DNA of 64,000 nucleotides from an uncultured Sulfitobacter sp. (GTDB lineage: Bacteria > Pseudomonadota > Alphaproteobacteria > Rhodobacterales > Rhodobacteraceae): the NCBI GenBank assembly GCA_947501805.1, contig CANMXJ010000016.1, positions 20,850 through 84,849 on the forward strand, in the 5' to 3' direction. Under the pieces are notes generated by a model that searched no databases, was not told where the DNA came from, and saw nothing but the letters and a program-made list of their open reading frames with translations. This document shows, one piece after another, positions 8,778-17,519 of the stretch; within the stretch, counting starts at the first letter, position 1; each line of letters begins with the position of its first letter. Both the position numbers and the translations under genes were made by a program.

Positions 8778-9232
8778 GGGCCCGACTGAGGCGGCTCGGC
8801 CCACATCTCTCAGCACAATTCAAACCGAAATCATGATGAATGCAACGTCTGTTTTACGGGTCCTTCACGCTAACATTCCGAAACGCGGGCTTTGCACAAT
8901 TAGCACTCACCAATAAAAATTGCCGTATGTGTCCGGCGTTGGAAGCTGCCTTAATCTTCAAGAGAGTCTCGTGCTACAAATCCTTTGAAAGGGGCCTTGG
9001 TATTGCCATTTCTTTGCACTAGGTCGCTTAGTCGCATATTCATCAATCGCGCAGCATCAAAGGGAATGGATACTTTTCGGGCTTTAGCCACACTCAACAC
9101 CCGTGGTTGTATTCCGTCATGACGCCGGAGTTGCAATAAGGTGGGGCCATTATCGTTACCGCCCTTGCGGGTGGATTTTGGCCAGCTCCAAGGCCGTGAT
9201 GGACTGGCGGGACACCTCAATAGGAGTCCCCA
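8778..9232. other. Intergenic region between apbE and the integrase
   Basis: About 455 bases with no supportable gene. An imperfect hairpin (GGGCC arm against GGCCC) at about 8777-8803 could end the apbE transcript, but it lacks a T run. The frames present are short or read through low-complexity sequence. An AGGAG box at about 9222-9226 belongs to the integrase start. Confidence 0.5.
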
Positions 9233-10138
9233 ATGCCCCATCTCGATCACACTGCTTTCGTCAATTCTTGCCGCGATGAACGCGGCGTCGGCCGTCACAC
9301 GCTGCGGGCCTATGCCCAGGATCTGCGCACCTTCGCGCGCTTCACCAAAAACCGTCAGCTCACGGACCCGCTGTCGAAAGAAGATATCCTCGCCTACCAT
9401 CGTCACTTGCGCGATGAGCTCGACGCCAAGCCTGCGACCATTGAACGACGTCTGGTCACCCTCAAGTCGTACTTCGCTTGGCGCGCTGATCGGAACAGCG
9501 CCCTGCCCTCGCCGTTTGCCTGCGTCCGCATCTCGGTCCGGATTCCAAGGCGCCTGCCCCGCCCGATAGAACGGGATACCCTGAAAGCCATATTGCAGTC
9601 GGAAACCGGTTTCACCAATGCACAGCCGGCAGATCGGGAGATCACGATCTTGATGATCAAGCTGCTGATCGTGACCGGCCTGCGGATCAGCGAACTCACC
9701 AACCTGAAAATCCGCGATGTCTCACCCGATGCGTCCCAAATGATTGTCCGCGGCAAGGGCAACAAGGAACGGATCGTTTTTGTGCCCAACGAGGAGTTGC
9801 AGGCGGTCTTTCGGCAGTACTGCGCAGATCGCGCAAAGAACGACTCCTTGAAATCGCCACTCTTCCTGAACGCGGTTGGTCGTCGGCTTCGGTCGCAAAC
9901 GTTCCGGAAACGGTTGCGCGTGCTGTCCCATCGTTTGGGGATCGTGCCACATCTGACACCGCACAGGTTCCGCCATTCGGCGGCGACGTTGCTCATCGAG
10001 GAAGGCACCGATATTCGCATGGTGCAGGCTTTGCTGGGACATGCCAGCCTTAGGACCACTGAGATCTATGTGCGGGTTTCGAACACAGCGCTGCGAAGGG
10101 CCTTGGAAAAGGCCGATATTCTCGAAGCGCTCAGATAA
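9233..10138 (+). CDS. Tyrosine recombinase (XerC/D-like integrase)
   Basis: A 301-residue site-specific recombinase. The start is supported by AGGAG about seven bases upstream. It has an N-terminal SAM-like core-binding domain (residues about 5-90). The catalytic domain contains the first Arg in TGLRISELTNL (about 150), the HxxR block HRFRHSAATL (about 243), the LGHAS His (about 265) and the nucleophilic Tyr in EIYVRVS (about 278), so all key residues are present. No partner gene is adjacent. It separates the flavinylation unit from the metal-sensor operon and could mark the end of a former mobile island. I could not pick out a clear attachment site next to it. Confidence 0.9.
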   Translation: MPHLDHTAFVNSCRDERGVGRHTLRAYAQDLRTFARFTKNRQLTDPLSKEDILAYHRHLRDELDAKPATIERRLVTLKSYFAWRADRNSALPSPFACVRISVRIPRRLPRPIERDTLKAILQSETGFTNAQPADREITILMIKLLIVTGLRISELTNLKIRDVSPDASQMIVRGKGNKERIVFVPNEELQAVFRQYCADRAKNDSLKSPLFLNAVGRRLRSQTFRKRLRVLSHRLGIVPHLTPHRFRHSAATLLIEEGTDIRMVQALLGHASLRTTEIYVRVSNTALRRALEKADILEALR

Positions 10139-10298
10139 TAAAGTCCAAAAGCGGTCTTCCGCAGATGGGTCAAGATGTTGCGGAGTGGTCCATCGTAGGA
10201 GACGTTCGCCGCGCTAGCAAAATGTAACTCCGCACCAACTCACACATCGCGGACTTTGCCGCCGTTGCCGTTGCGATTTGGAATGTCTGCTATCCCCG

Positions 10299-10715
10299 TC
10301 AGTGTTCCCTGCTACAAAGCTCATGATCCGCCAGAGATGCCAGCACATAGCAATCTTCAGATATGCCCTGTCCATCACAGCCCTTGGAGATTCGGATCAG
10401 TTCCTTTTCCAATAGCTTGAGCCGTTTGATTTTCTCACGCACGTCCGCTAGCTGCGACACGGCGATGTCCGTCGCGGTTTCGCACGATCGGTCTGGATGC
10501 TCCTGTAGTTCAATAAGCGATGAAATGGCTTCAATCGAAAACCCCAGATCGCGCGCATGGCGGATGAAACTCAGCCGTTCCAATCCGGTTTTGTCATACC
10601 GTCTTTGATTTCCACTTGTGCGCTCAGCTTCTGCCAACAGCCCCATTTCCTCATAGTAACGGATGGTTGGAACCTTGACCTTGGTGCGCTTTGAAAGCTC
10701 GCCGATAGAAAACAT
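10299..10715 (-). CDS. MerR-family thiol metal sensor (PbrR/MerR spacing)
   Basis: A 138-residue regulator. MFSIGELSKR at 10715 is taken as the start because the MerR helix-turn-helix begins there (VPTIRYYEEMGLL); an in-frame start nine codons upstream overlaps the operator. The metal site reads Cys78 (RSCET), Cys113 (KGCDG) and Cys122 (EDCYV). The 35- and 9-residue spacings equal those of MerR and PbrR rather than ZntR or CadR, pointing to a soft metal such as Pb(II) or Hg(II). A fourth Cys134 follows. It is divergent from the transglutaminase/CDF/methyltransferase operon, with a MerR-type promoter between them. The actual inducer is not certain. Confidence 0.9.
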   Translation of the reverse strand: MFSIGELSKRTKVKVPTIRYYEEMGLLAEAERTSGNQRRYDKTGLERLSFIRHARDLGFSIEAISSLIELQEHPDRSCETATDIAVSQLADVREKIKRLKLLEKELIRISKGCDGQGISEDCYVLASLADHELCSREH

Positions 10716-10726
10716 GAAGAAACCTC

Positions 10727-10757
10727 TTGAACCTCTAGTCACTAGAGATTGTAGATA
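10727..10757 (+). promoter_or_regulatory. MerR-type promoter with overlong spacer and dyad operator
   Basis: A -35 box TTGAAC at 10727 and a -10 box TAGATA at 10752 are 19 bases apart, the stretched spacing that MerR-family activators correct. Between them lies the dyad CTCTAGTCACTAGAG (about 10733-10747), very like operators of CadR/PbrR-type regulators. The promoter points to the operon starting at 10786; the regulator is read the other way. Confidence 0.8.
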
Positions 10758-10785
10758 GGGTGGGACACAGACTCAAGAGGCTACC

Positions 10786-11556
10786 ATGACCGACCAATAC
10801 CTGTCCCCGACCCCCCTTCTGGACTTCGAAGCGCCACCCATCCAGCACCTCGTTACGGACCGTGGCTGGCTGAACCTGTCTCAGACCGACCGGATTGGCG
10901 CAGCCTATGACTTTGTCCGCAACGAAATCCTGTTCGGCTACAATTCCGATGATGCGTTGCCAGCTTCCAGGGTGCTGGCTGATGGCTATGGGCAGTGCAA
11001 TACGAAGGGCACTTTGCTCATGGCACTCCTGCGCGCCCTTGACGTGCCGTGCCGCTTCCATGGTTTCACCATCGACAAACGGTTGCAGCGCGGGGTGGTG
11101 CCGGAGTTGGTCTACCCGCTTGCCCCCGCAAACATCATCCATTCGTGGGTCGAAATCCAACACGAAGGACAATGGCTCGAGCTGGAGGGCTTCATTCTGG
11201 ACCCACCTGTCCTTGCTGCGCTGCAAGGTGCTTTTCCAGATCGCAACTCGCTATGCGCTTACGGCGCAGGGACAAATTGCCTCCAAAACCCTGACGTCGC
11301 TTGGCGCGGCGCAAGCACCTACATTCAAAAGACCGGAATCAATCATGACTTCGGCACGTTCGATGATCCTGACGCGTTCTATGAAAATCACAGGCAGTTG
11401 TCGGATGTGAAAGGAGTTTTGTATCGCCTATTCGTGCGTCACTGGATGAACCACCGCGTCAAGAAAATGCGGATAGGCCATGTCCCAACGATCCCCGGGG
11501 GCGAGGCGAACCTTGTTCCGGTTCAATCAAACTTTCAAACGCGGGAGGCGATCTGA
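10786..11556 (+). CDS. Transglutaminase-like cysteine protein in metal-responsive operon
   Basis: A 256-residue protein of the transglutaminase-like (papain-fold) superfamily. The likely catalytic Cys is in DGYGQCNTKGTLLMALLRAL (about residue 71), followed by a His in IIHSWVEI (about 123), the usual order for this fold. No signal peptide is seen, so it is probably cytoplasmic. It is the first gene after the MerR-type promoter and overlaps the CDF gene by one base. A protease- or amidase-like function in a metal-efflux operon is unusual. It might modify the transporter or a thiol ligand, but nothing in the sequence shows the substrate. Confidence 0.8.
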   Translation: MTDQYLSPTPLLDFEAPPIQHLVTDRGWLNLSQTDRIGAAYDFVRNEILFGYNSDDALPASRVLADGYGQCNTKGTLLMALLRALDVPCRFHGFTIDKRLQRGVVPELVYPLAPANIIHSWVEIQHEGQWLELEGFILDPPVLAALQGAFPDRNSLCAYGAGTNCLQNPDVAWRGASTYIQKTGINHDFGTFDDPDAFYENHRQLSDVKGVLYRLFVRHWMNHRVKKMRIGHVPTIPGGEANLVPVQSNFQTREAI

Positions 11557-12191
11557 TGGCTGGTTGCTGCGGACATGACGCCAAGTTTGACGGCGTTTCA
11601 GATGATTACAAACGACGGCTCTGGATCGTCATTGCCTTAAACGCGACAATGTTCGCGGTTGAGATGACTGCGGGCCACTTTGCCAAGTCACAGGCGTTGC
11701 AGGCCGACGCCCTCGACTTCGCGGGTGATGCAATGACCTACGGCATTTCTCTGGCCGTCATTGGGGCGTCACTTCGCGCCCGCACCAATGCCGCGCTGTT
11801 CAAAGGTTTCAGTCTTTTGCTGATGGGGCTGTGGGTCTTCGGATCGACCGTCTACCGCGTCTTCTATGTCGGAGTTCCAACAGCCGAGATCATGGGCGCT
11901 GTTGGCTTTCTGGCTTTGCTCACCAACCTTGCCAGTGTGTTCTTACTGGTGCGCTACAAAGACGGCGACGCCAACGTGCGGTCGGTTTGGCTCTGTTCGC
12001 GCAATGACGCCATCGGCAACGTCGCCGTCATGTTCGCGGCCTTGGGCGTCTGGGGTACAGCAACAGGCTGGCCTGATTTGATCGTCGCAACGATTATGGC
12101 TGGACTGTTCCTGTCGTCCGCTTTCCAAATCGTGCGGCAAGCCCTCGCAGAGCGACGGGAAACAATCGACCACAAACACGCGGAGGCATGA
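11556..12191 (+). CDS. CDF-like cation transporter without cytoplasmic domain
   Basis: A 211-residue membrane protein with about six hydrophobic segments related to cation diffusion facilitators. A metal site candidate is DALDFAGDAMTYG in helix 2, with a second acidic/polar set in SRNDAIGN in helix 5. The N terminus carries CCGH and the C terminus DHKHAE, both possible metal ligands. It ends right after the membrane domain, whereas ordinary CDF proteins carry a further cytoplasmic domain of about 80 residues. It starts on the last base of the transglutaminase-like gene and overlaps the methyltransferase by four. Given the MerR regulator it is probably an efflux protein for a thiophilic metal. 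Confidence 0.85.
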   Translation: MAGCCGHDAKFDGVSDDYKRRLWIVIALNATMFAVEMTAGHFAKSQALQADALDFAGDAMTYGISLAVIGASLRARTNAALFKGFSLLLMGLWVFGSTVYRVFYVGVPTAEIMGAVGFLALLTNLASVFLLVRYKDGDANVRSVWLCSRNDAIGNVAVMFAALGVWGTATGWPDLIVATIMAGLFLSSAFQIVRQALAERRETIDHKHAEA

Positions 12192-12739
12192 TGCAGGGCT
12201 TTCTCATTATGCTGGGTCTGGGCGTTGCCGCCATGACGCTAGCAGCAATCCTCTGGTCGATTGCCTTTCCTGAGCGGCGGATATGGCCGCCAAGACGCTA
12301 CACGACACTCACGCCTTTCTTTGTCTGGGTGCCAACATTCACGCTGTTCGGGGTTCTCATCCTGCTTGGTGTCTGGGGTTGGGCTGATCTGGTCATTCCA
12401 AGTTGGTTGCGGTTTGGCGTCGGCCTGCCGCTCATCCTGATCGGCAATATTGTCGTGTGGATGGAAGTCTCACATTTCGGGGTGCCGCAGACAGGTGGAG
12501 CCAAAGGGACCCTGCGCACCGAAGGCATGTATGGCTACTCGCGGAACCCGCAGTATATGGCTGACATTGGCATCGTAAGTGGCTGGATGATCTTGTCAGC
12601 AGCGCCTTGGGCCATGGTTGTCGGACTGGCTGGGATAGTGGTGCTTATTGCCGCGCCATTTTCCGAGGAGCCTTGGCTCAAAGACCAATACGGCACCGAA
12701 TTCGAGAACTACTCGTCGCGGGTACGGCGGTTCCTCTGA
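12188..12739 (+). CDS. Membrane methyltransferase, isoprenylcysteine carboxylmethyltransferase (ICMT)/PEMT-like
   Basis: A 183-residue integral membrane protein with about four to five helices and the C-terminal ICMT/phospholipid methyltransferase signature: YGYSRNPQYMADIG, then FSEEPWLKDQYGTEFENY and SSRVRRFL. These residues bind S-adenosylmethionine in the family. It overlaps the CDF gene by four bases and closes the metal-responsive operon. ICMT-like proteins do accompany MerR/CDF genes in bacteria, but the methyl acceptor is unknown. Confidence 0.85.
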   Translation: MMQGFLIMLGLGVAAMTLAAILWSIAFPERRIWPPRRYTTLTPFFVWVPTFTLFGVLILLGVWGWADLVIPSWLRFGVGLPLILIGNIVVWMEVSHFGVPQTGGAKGTLRTEGMYGYSRNPQYMADIGIVSGWMILSAAPWAMVVGLAGIVVLIAAPFSEEPWLKDQYGTEFENYSSRVRRFL

Positions 12740-13150
12740 GGTAGGGCCAAAACCTGAAAAGCTGCCTTTCGCGGCGCGATCAACGAACTGGTAAGATGCG
12801 GGACAAACCGGACTTGTGCAGATGCAGCTATTGCTGACGCAGAAAACGTTCGCATTTGTAGCGTCGCTCATTTGGCAGTGCAGCACATTCCACCATATCG
12901 GCCATTCGAACGCACCGATTTGAGCAAATCTCAGACTAATTTTTCGCTTCGCTTGGTTCCAACAATCACGACCCGAACTTTTCTGCCGTTTACTCCACCG
13001 CAAGCAGTGACCGCTCTCAGCCCAAAGCCCTTGTTTGGTTTCTCTATTGGTCAGCGGACACAATACGAATTTGCACGCTGGATCGAAGTCGGCTTCGGCC
13101 TCTTGACCCACAAAACAACTGATCTGCTTGAAGTTGGAAATTGATGGGTT
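12740..13150. other. Intergenic region with decayed sequence
   Basis: About 410 bases between the metal operon and the convergent permease pair. Open frames on both strands (about 90 and 170 codons) overlap each other and have no ribosome site or recognisable domain. I see no clear terminator. Confidence 0.5.
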
Positions 13151-13957
13151 TCAAACGCGGCCGACCCTGAAGCCCAGTGACAAATGATTACGCATCGCAA
13201 AGAGTAAAACGGCCCCCGGTATCATTGACGCCGTTGTAACGGCCATGACCAGGCTGATGTCAGTTTGAAATCCGAAAAGCGCATTGATCGCCATGCTGAT
13301 GGGTTTGCCGTTAGTGGTTGTCAGAATGCGCGCAAAAACAACTTCGACCCAAGAGAACATAAAGCAAAAGAACGCTGTCACGGCTATCCCCGGAGCAATC
13401 TGTGGCAGCAGGAATTTCCAGATAAAGCGCGGGCGGGAATAGCCGTCCAGAAAGGCGGTTTCGTCCATTTCTTTGGGGACGGCCGAGATGAACCCCTGCA
13501 AAATCCAGATGGAGATTGGCAGATTGAACAGGCAATGTGCCAATGCGATCCCAAAGACTGAATTCACAATGCCAAGCGCCGAGAACAGCTGAAAGATTGG
13601 CAAAGTCAGGACCACAGGCGGCGTGATCCGGAAGGCGATGAAAGCCAAAAAAAGGTGCTTGTCGCCTGAAAAAGACATTCGCGAAAAGGCATAAGCTGCA
13701 GGTATCGCTACGGGAACGGTGATGCAGATGTTGATCAGCACATAGGCAATCGAATTGACAAAAGCGGAACGCAGATTGGGGTTGTTCCAGATGCTTGCGT
13801 AGTTGCTGAGTGTGAGGCTGCCCACCTCAGCACTCGGCTTTGGTAGCGTCACGGTGAAACTGATGATTGTCATTTGGACCAGCGGCAGGCAGGCAAAGAG
13901 GATGAAGGCCAACAAGACCATGCCTTTCAGGGCAGGCAAGTATCGATAAACAACCAT
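13151..13957 (-). CDS. Orphan carbohydrate/glycerol-type ABC permease (GlpQ/MalG-like)
   Basis: A 268-residue permease. I place the start at 13957 (MVVYRYLPALKG), where TGATG links it to the stop of the upstream permease; a longer start at 14008 is possible. It has six hydrophobic segments and the EAA-type cytoplasmic loop (VPKEMDETAFLDGYSRPRFI) that contacts an ABC ATPase. The sequence is clearly a paralogue of GlpQ in the divergent operon of this window (shared LAHCLFN, WILQGF/WILEGF, LFMFSW-like stretch, NHLSLGFRVGRV versus NYIAKGFALGRV). No ATPase or binding protein sits beside the pair, so it may borrow GlpS/GlpT or be a relic. Confidence 0.88.
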   Translation of the reverse strand: MVVYRYLPALKGMVLLAFILFACLPLVQMTIISFTVTLPKPSAEVGSLTLSNYASIWNNPNLRSAFVNSIAYVLINICITVPVAIPAAYAFSRMSFSGDKHLFLAFIAFRITPPVVLTLPIFQLFSALGIVNSVFGIALAHCLFNLPISIWILQGFISAVPKEMDETAFLDGYSRPRFIWKFLLPQIAPGIAVTAFFCFMFSWVEVVFARILTTTNGKPISMAINALFGFQTDISLVMAVTTASMIPGAVLLFAMRNHLSLGFRVGRV

Positions 13958-14823
13958 CAAGACCTTTCCCCGCGATCCAGCTTGCCCTGCGCTTTGCTGA
14001 ACATCCACGCCACCGTCAAAACGATCATGAAATAGATCACGGATCGCGCAGCGGAAGGGCCATAGTTGAACGCCTTTATCTCTTCGCCCAAATCCACGGC
14101 GAGAAATGTCGTTGTCCCGTCAGGGCCACCTGCATTAATTGGAAAGGCTTCGGTGTAAATCATGAAAGAATCCATGAACCGCAGCAGGATCGCCATTAAC
14201 AGAACATGGTGCAATTTTGGCAGTTGGATATGGCGAAACATTTGCCATGGGCTGGCCCCATCAATCGCCGCCGCCTGATAGTAAGCTACTGGAATTGTTG
14301 TTAAAGCACTGTAGCACAGGATCACCACAAGGCTGGTCCAATGCCAGACGTCCATCACGATAAGAACGGCCCAAGTGTGCCGCGTCGAGAGTTGCCATTC
14401 GGAGGGCCATCCCAGATATGGCAGCATGCGACCCAATAAGCCGGTCTCAGAATTCAGCAGGCTGAGCCATAGCGACGGGATCATGTTCCAAGGCACCAGC
14501 AGCGGGAGCGCGACGACCGCAAGCGTGATGCCGACCCAGACCTTGCGCTTGGGAATACAAAGTGCGATCGCAATGCCAAGGGGGATCTGGAGGGTGAGGA
14601 CAAATGCGGAAAACAACGTGCTGCGACCAAAACTGGCCCAGAAGCGCCCGGACCCGATTATATCGGCGTACCATTCCGTTCCGACCCAAAAACGCGCGTC
14701 CAGAATGAAGATCTCAAAAAAAGAATAGTTCACCACTGTGATCAGGGGAACCAGCCCGACAAGCGACAAGATCACGACAGCAGGTGCTACGAACAACCAG
14801 CCAATCTCAGTCCGGCCCTTCAT
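13957..14823 (-). CDS. Orphan carbohydrate/glycerol-type ABC permease (GlpP/MalF-like)
   Basis: A 288-residue inner-membrane permease with six hydrophobic segments and the coupling loop TIPVAYYQAAAIDGASPWQM. It is a close paralogue of GlpP in this window: both carry IVMDVWHWTSLV, LLRFMDSFMIYTE and a GGP-x(2)-TTFL motif. It is translationally coupled to the GlpQ-like partner (TGATG) and starts about 35 bases downstream of glpR on the same strand. A glpR-permease-permease transcript facing away from the main glp operon is therefore likely. The substrate is probably a polyol or glycerol derivative, inferred from similarity and position only. Confidence 0.88.
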   Translation of the reverse strand: MKGRTEIGWLFVAPAVVILSLVGLVPLITVVNYSFFEIFILDARFWVGTEWYADIIGSGRFWASFGRSTLFSAFVLTLQIPLGIAIALCIPKRKVWVGITLAVVALPLLVPWNMIPSLWLSLLNSETGLLGRMLPYLGWPSEWQLSTRHTWAVLIVMDVWHWTSLVVILCYSALTTIPVAYYQAAAIDGASPWQMFRHIQLPKLHHVLLMAILLRFMDSFMIYTEAFPINAGGPDGTTTFLAVDLGEEIKAFNYGPSAARSVIYFMIVLTVAWMFSKAQGKLDRGERS

Positions 14824-14857
14824 CAGGGTCTCACGCCAGAAAAAGCCGACAACATGT

Positions 14858-15619
14858 TCATAGAGTCACAAGTCGAATACCCCAGGTGTCGCATTTGGCC
14901 GTCAGCTCTGGGGATAGTTTGCCATCGGTAAACAGTACGTCAACATCGCTCAATGAGCAGATTGTCAGGGGTGCTTTTCGTTTAAACTTGAGGTGGTCGG
15001 CCACAATCATAACTTCGCGAGACCGCTGTATTGCGATCTTGCTGACCATCACTTCTTGCCCGTCGAAATCCAGCAGGTCACCGTCGGCATCTATGGCCGA
15101 GCAGCCCAGAACCGAGTAGTCAAACTTGAACTGCTTGACCATTTCGACTGTCAAACCGCCAACGATGCCGCCATCTGCCCGGCGCAGGACACCACCTGCT
15201 AGAATGATTTCGCAGCTGTGATTGATGGCCAGAATGTTCGCGATATTCAGGTTGTTTGTGACCACCAGCAGATTTTCATGATCTAGCAACTCATGCGCGA
15301 CTGCTTCGGTAGTTGTGCCGATGTTCATGAAAACCGATGCCCCATCAGGGATAGCGCGGGCACATTCAACAGCAATCGCTTTTTTGCCCACATCGTTCAG
15401 TCGGCGGCGTTCTTCGTAAAGGATGTTCACAACGCCAGAAGGCACAACCGCCCCTCCGTGCACCCTTTCAAGCCGGCCACTTTCTGCAAGATCGGAAAGA
15501 TCACGCCTGATGGTCTGCACGGTGACATCATAGATATCCGCGAGGCCGTCCACTGTGACTTTCCCCTCTTTGCGGGCTAGATCAAGGATCTCTTTCTGCC
15601 TGAAATTTGAGGCCATCAC
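14858..15619 (-). CDS. glpR: DeoR-family repressor of the glycerol regulon
   Basis: A 253-residue DeoR/GlpR-type repressor. The N-terminal helix-turn-helix reads ILDLARKEGKVTVDGLADIY and VQTIRRDLSDLAESG. The C-terminal effector domain has FMNIGTTTEAVAHEL, the sugar-phosphate-binding loop of the family, and CSAIDADGDLLDFD. Glycerol 3-phosphate is the usual inducer of GlpR. It is divergent from glpD across a spacer of about 280 bases with candidate operators. The two orphan permeases lie directly downstream on the same strand. Confidence 0.9.
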   Translation of the reverse strand: MMASNFRQKEILDLARKEGKVTVDGLADIYDVTVQTIRRDLSDLAESGRLERVHGGAVVPSGVVNILYEERRRLNDVGKKAIAVECARAIPDGASVFMNIGTTTEAVAHELLDHENLLVVTNNLNIANILAINHSCEIILAGGVLRRADGGIVGGLTVEMVKQFKFDYSVLGCSAIDADGDLLDFDGQEVMVSKIAIQRSREVMIVADHLKFKRKAPLTICSLSDVDVLFTDGKLSPELTAKCDTWGIRLVTL

Positions 15620-15745
15620 TCACTCCATTACAACACCCATCCAACCACACAAAAGCGGGGTGCTTGTCACCTCTATCAGCCAGCAGACCTTGCGTCCCGT
15701 CAAGGCCACGGATTACTTAAAGGTCTAAAAAGTAAAAAATCCGTG

Positions 15746-15814
15746 CGAATTCGAAAGTAAATAGGCGTTAGTTTCAGCAGATTAGGTAAAAAGGAACAAA
15801 AACGAACATTCGTT
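15746..15814. promoter_or_regulatory. Candidate GlpR operators in the glpR-glpD spacer
   Basis: AACGAACATTCGTT at 15801-15814 is a perfect inverted repeat apart from its central two bases. It contains the AACGAACAT half-site known from the E. coli GlpR operator consensus. A second small palindrome, CGAATTCG, sits at 15746-15753. Both lie between the divergent genes, so one repressor could control both directions. Confidence 0.5.
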
Positions 15815-15900
15815 ATTGCTACACTCTGTGTTCTAGTGTTGACTGACTCAACGTCGCGAGCTGGGAGGCTGCGGCCTAAAATGAATGCGGGGAGGCGTCA

Positions 15901-17499
15901 TTGGGTAGCAACGAAAATCAGGACATCGTTGATCTGTTCGTCATTGGCGGCGGCATCAATGGATGCGGGATTGCCCGTGACGCGGTTGGCCGTGGTTTGA
16001 GCGTTGAGCTGGCTGAAATGAACGATCTTGCCTCCGCCACATCTTCTGCCTCAACCAAGTTATTTCATGGCGGTCTTCGGTATCTTGAATATTGGGAAAT
16101 CCGCCTCGTCCGAGAAGCCCTGAAAGAGCGCGAGACCCTTCTGAGCGCGATGCCGCACATTTCTTGGCCGATGCGTTTTGTGCTGCCCTACCACAGAGGC
16201 ATGCGGTTCGAGAGCGATACGCCAACCTCAAAAGTCTTAAATATACTGATGCCTTGGATGAAGGGGCGCAGGCCTGCATGGCTCATCCGGTTTGGTCTTT
16301 TTATGTATGACAATCTGGGCGGCCGGAAATTCCTGAAGGGCACGACCTCTTTGGATTTGAAGGGGTCACCAGAGGGTGCGCCGCTGCAAGACCGCTTTGA
16401 AAAGGCCTATGAATACTCTGACTGCTGGATTGAAGACAGCCGGCTGGTGGTTCTGAACGCCCGAGACGCTCAAGCCCGTGGGGCTCGAATCAATGTGCGG
16501 ACCAAAGTCATCTCGGCAGCGCAAGTGGGGGGAATGTGGCAGGTTACTCTTGAGGCGCACGGCGGTGAGCAACGTATAGTGACAGCGCGCATGATCGTCA
16601 ACGCGGGTGGCCCTTGGGTCGAAGACGTTATTCGCAATACGATGCGGATCAATTCACCCGAAGGTGTGCGGCTGGTGCGCGGCAGTCATATCGTCACGCG
16701 TAAATTATATGACCACGACAAGTGCTATTTCTTCCAAGGGGAAGACGGACGGATCATTTTCACAATTCCGTACGAGACCGATTTCACCTTGATTGGCACC
16801 ACCGATGCAGACCACACGAACGTGCATGAAAAGCCGGTTTGTACCCCGGAAGAGCAGGACTATTTGTTGGGCTTTGCCTCGAAGTATCTGAAGAAACCCG
16901 TCACGCGTGATGATATCGTTTTTACCTACTCCGGCGTGCGCCCGCTCTATAATGATGGGGCGACTTCAGCGACGGCTGCAACGCGAGATTATGTTCTGTC
17001 GTTGGACCAATCCGCAGGTGCGCCCATCTTGAATATTTTTGGCGGCAAAATCACGACCTACCGCACACTTGCGGAAAGTGCGCTTGAAAAAATTACGCCG
17101 TTTTTTGCTCAAACTGGTCCACAATGGACCGCAGGCGTCGCCCTTCCGGGTGGGGATTTTCCAGTTGATGGTGTCGATCCGCTCGCGGCAAAATTGAACG
17201 CAAAATACCCATTTCTGACAGACCGCTGGCTTGATCGTCTGCTCAAGGCCTATGGAACGGAAGCTTTCGATCTATTGGGTGACGCAAAGACGGAGCGCGA
17301 TCTGGGGCTAGATTTCGGATCGAACCTGACGGAACGCGAAGTAAACTGGTTGGTTAAGCACGAATTCGCCAATACCGCCGAAGATATCGTTTGGCGTCGA
17401 TCGAAGTTGGGGCTCAGAATGACGTCGAAGGAAATCGTTGCGCTGGACAGTTGGATGGCGGATGCCGCCGCCAACCTGCCCGAGCAACAAGCAGTGTGA
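15901..17499 (+). CDS. glpD: Aerobic glycerol-3-phosphate dehydrogenase
   Basis: A 532-residue FAD enzyme that oxidises glycerol 3-phosphate to dihydroxyacetone phosphate and passes electrons to the quinone pool. The start is TTG at 15901 behind GGGGAGG. The N-terminal dinucleotide fold reads VIGGGINGCGIARDA. Other family blocks are SSASTKLFHGGLRYLE, VNAGGPWVEDV, GTTDADHTN, YSGVRPLYNDG and the C-terminal FGGKITTYR. It leads a long operon with the glycerol ABC transporter and kinase, and is separated from divergent glpR by candidate operators. Confidence 0.95.
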   Translation: MGSNENQDIVDLFVIGGGINGCGIARDAVGRGLSVELAEMNDLASATSSASTKLFHGGLRYLEYWEIRLVREALKERETLLSAMPHISWPMRFVLPYHRGMRFESDTPTSKVLNILMPWMKGRRPAWLIRFGLFMYDNLGGRKFLKGTTSLDLKGSPEGAPLQDRFEKAYEYSDCWIEDSRLVVLNARDAQARGARINVRTKVISAAQVGGMWQVTLEAHGGEQRIVTARMIVNAGGPWVEDVIRNTMRINSPEGVRLVRGSHIVTRKLYDHDKCYFFQGEDGRIIFTIPYETDFTLIGTTDADHTNVHEKPVCTPEEQDYLLGFASKYLKKPVTRDDIVFTYSGVRPLYNDGATSATAATRDYVLSLDQSAGAPILNIFGGKITTYRTLAESALEKITPFFAQTGPQWTAGVALPGGDFPVDGVDPLAAKLNAKYPFLTDRWLDRLLKAYGTEAFDLLGDAKTERDLGLDFGSNLTEREVNWLVKHEFANTAEDIVWRRSKLGLRMTSKEIVALDSWMADAAANLPEQQAV

Positions 17500-17519
17500 A
17501 CTGCGAAAGGGAGAAAGAA

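Noticed and set aside
9119..9160. A possible 11-bp-arm recombination site before the first integrase (TTGCAATAA ... TTATCGTTA)
   Set aside because: Arms match at only about 7 of 10 positions with a 10-base spacer; too weak to call an attachment site.
12872..13144. A 90-codon plus-strand frame (and a 171-codon minus-strand frame over it)
   Set aside because: No ribosome site, no domain, overlapping frames on both strands and position in an apparently decayed spacer.
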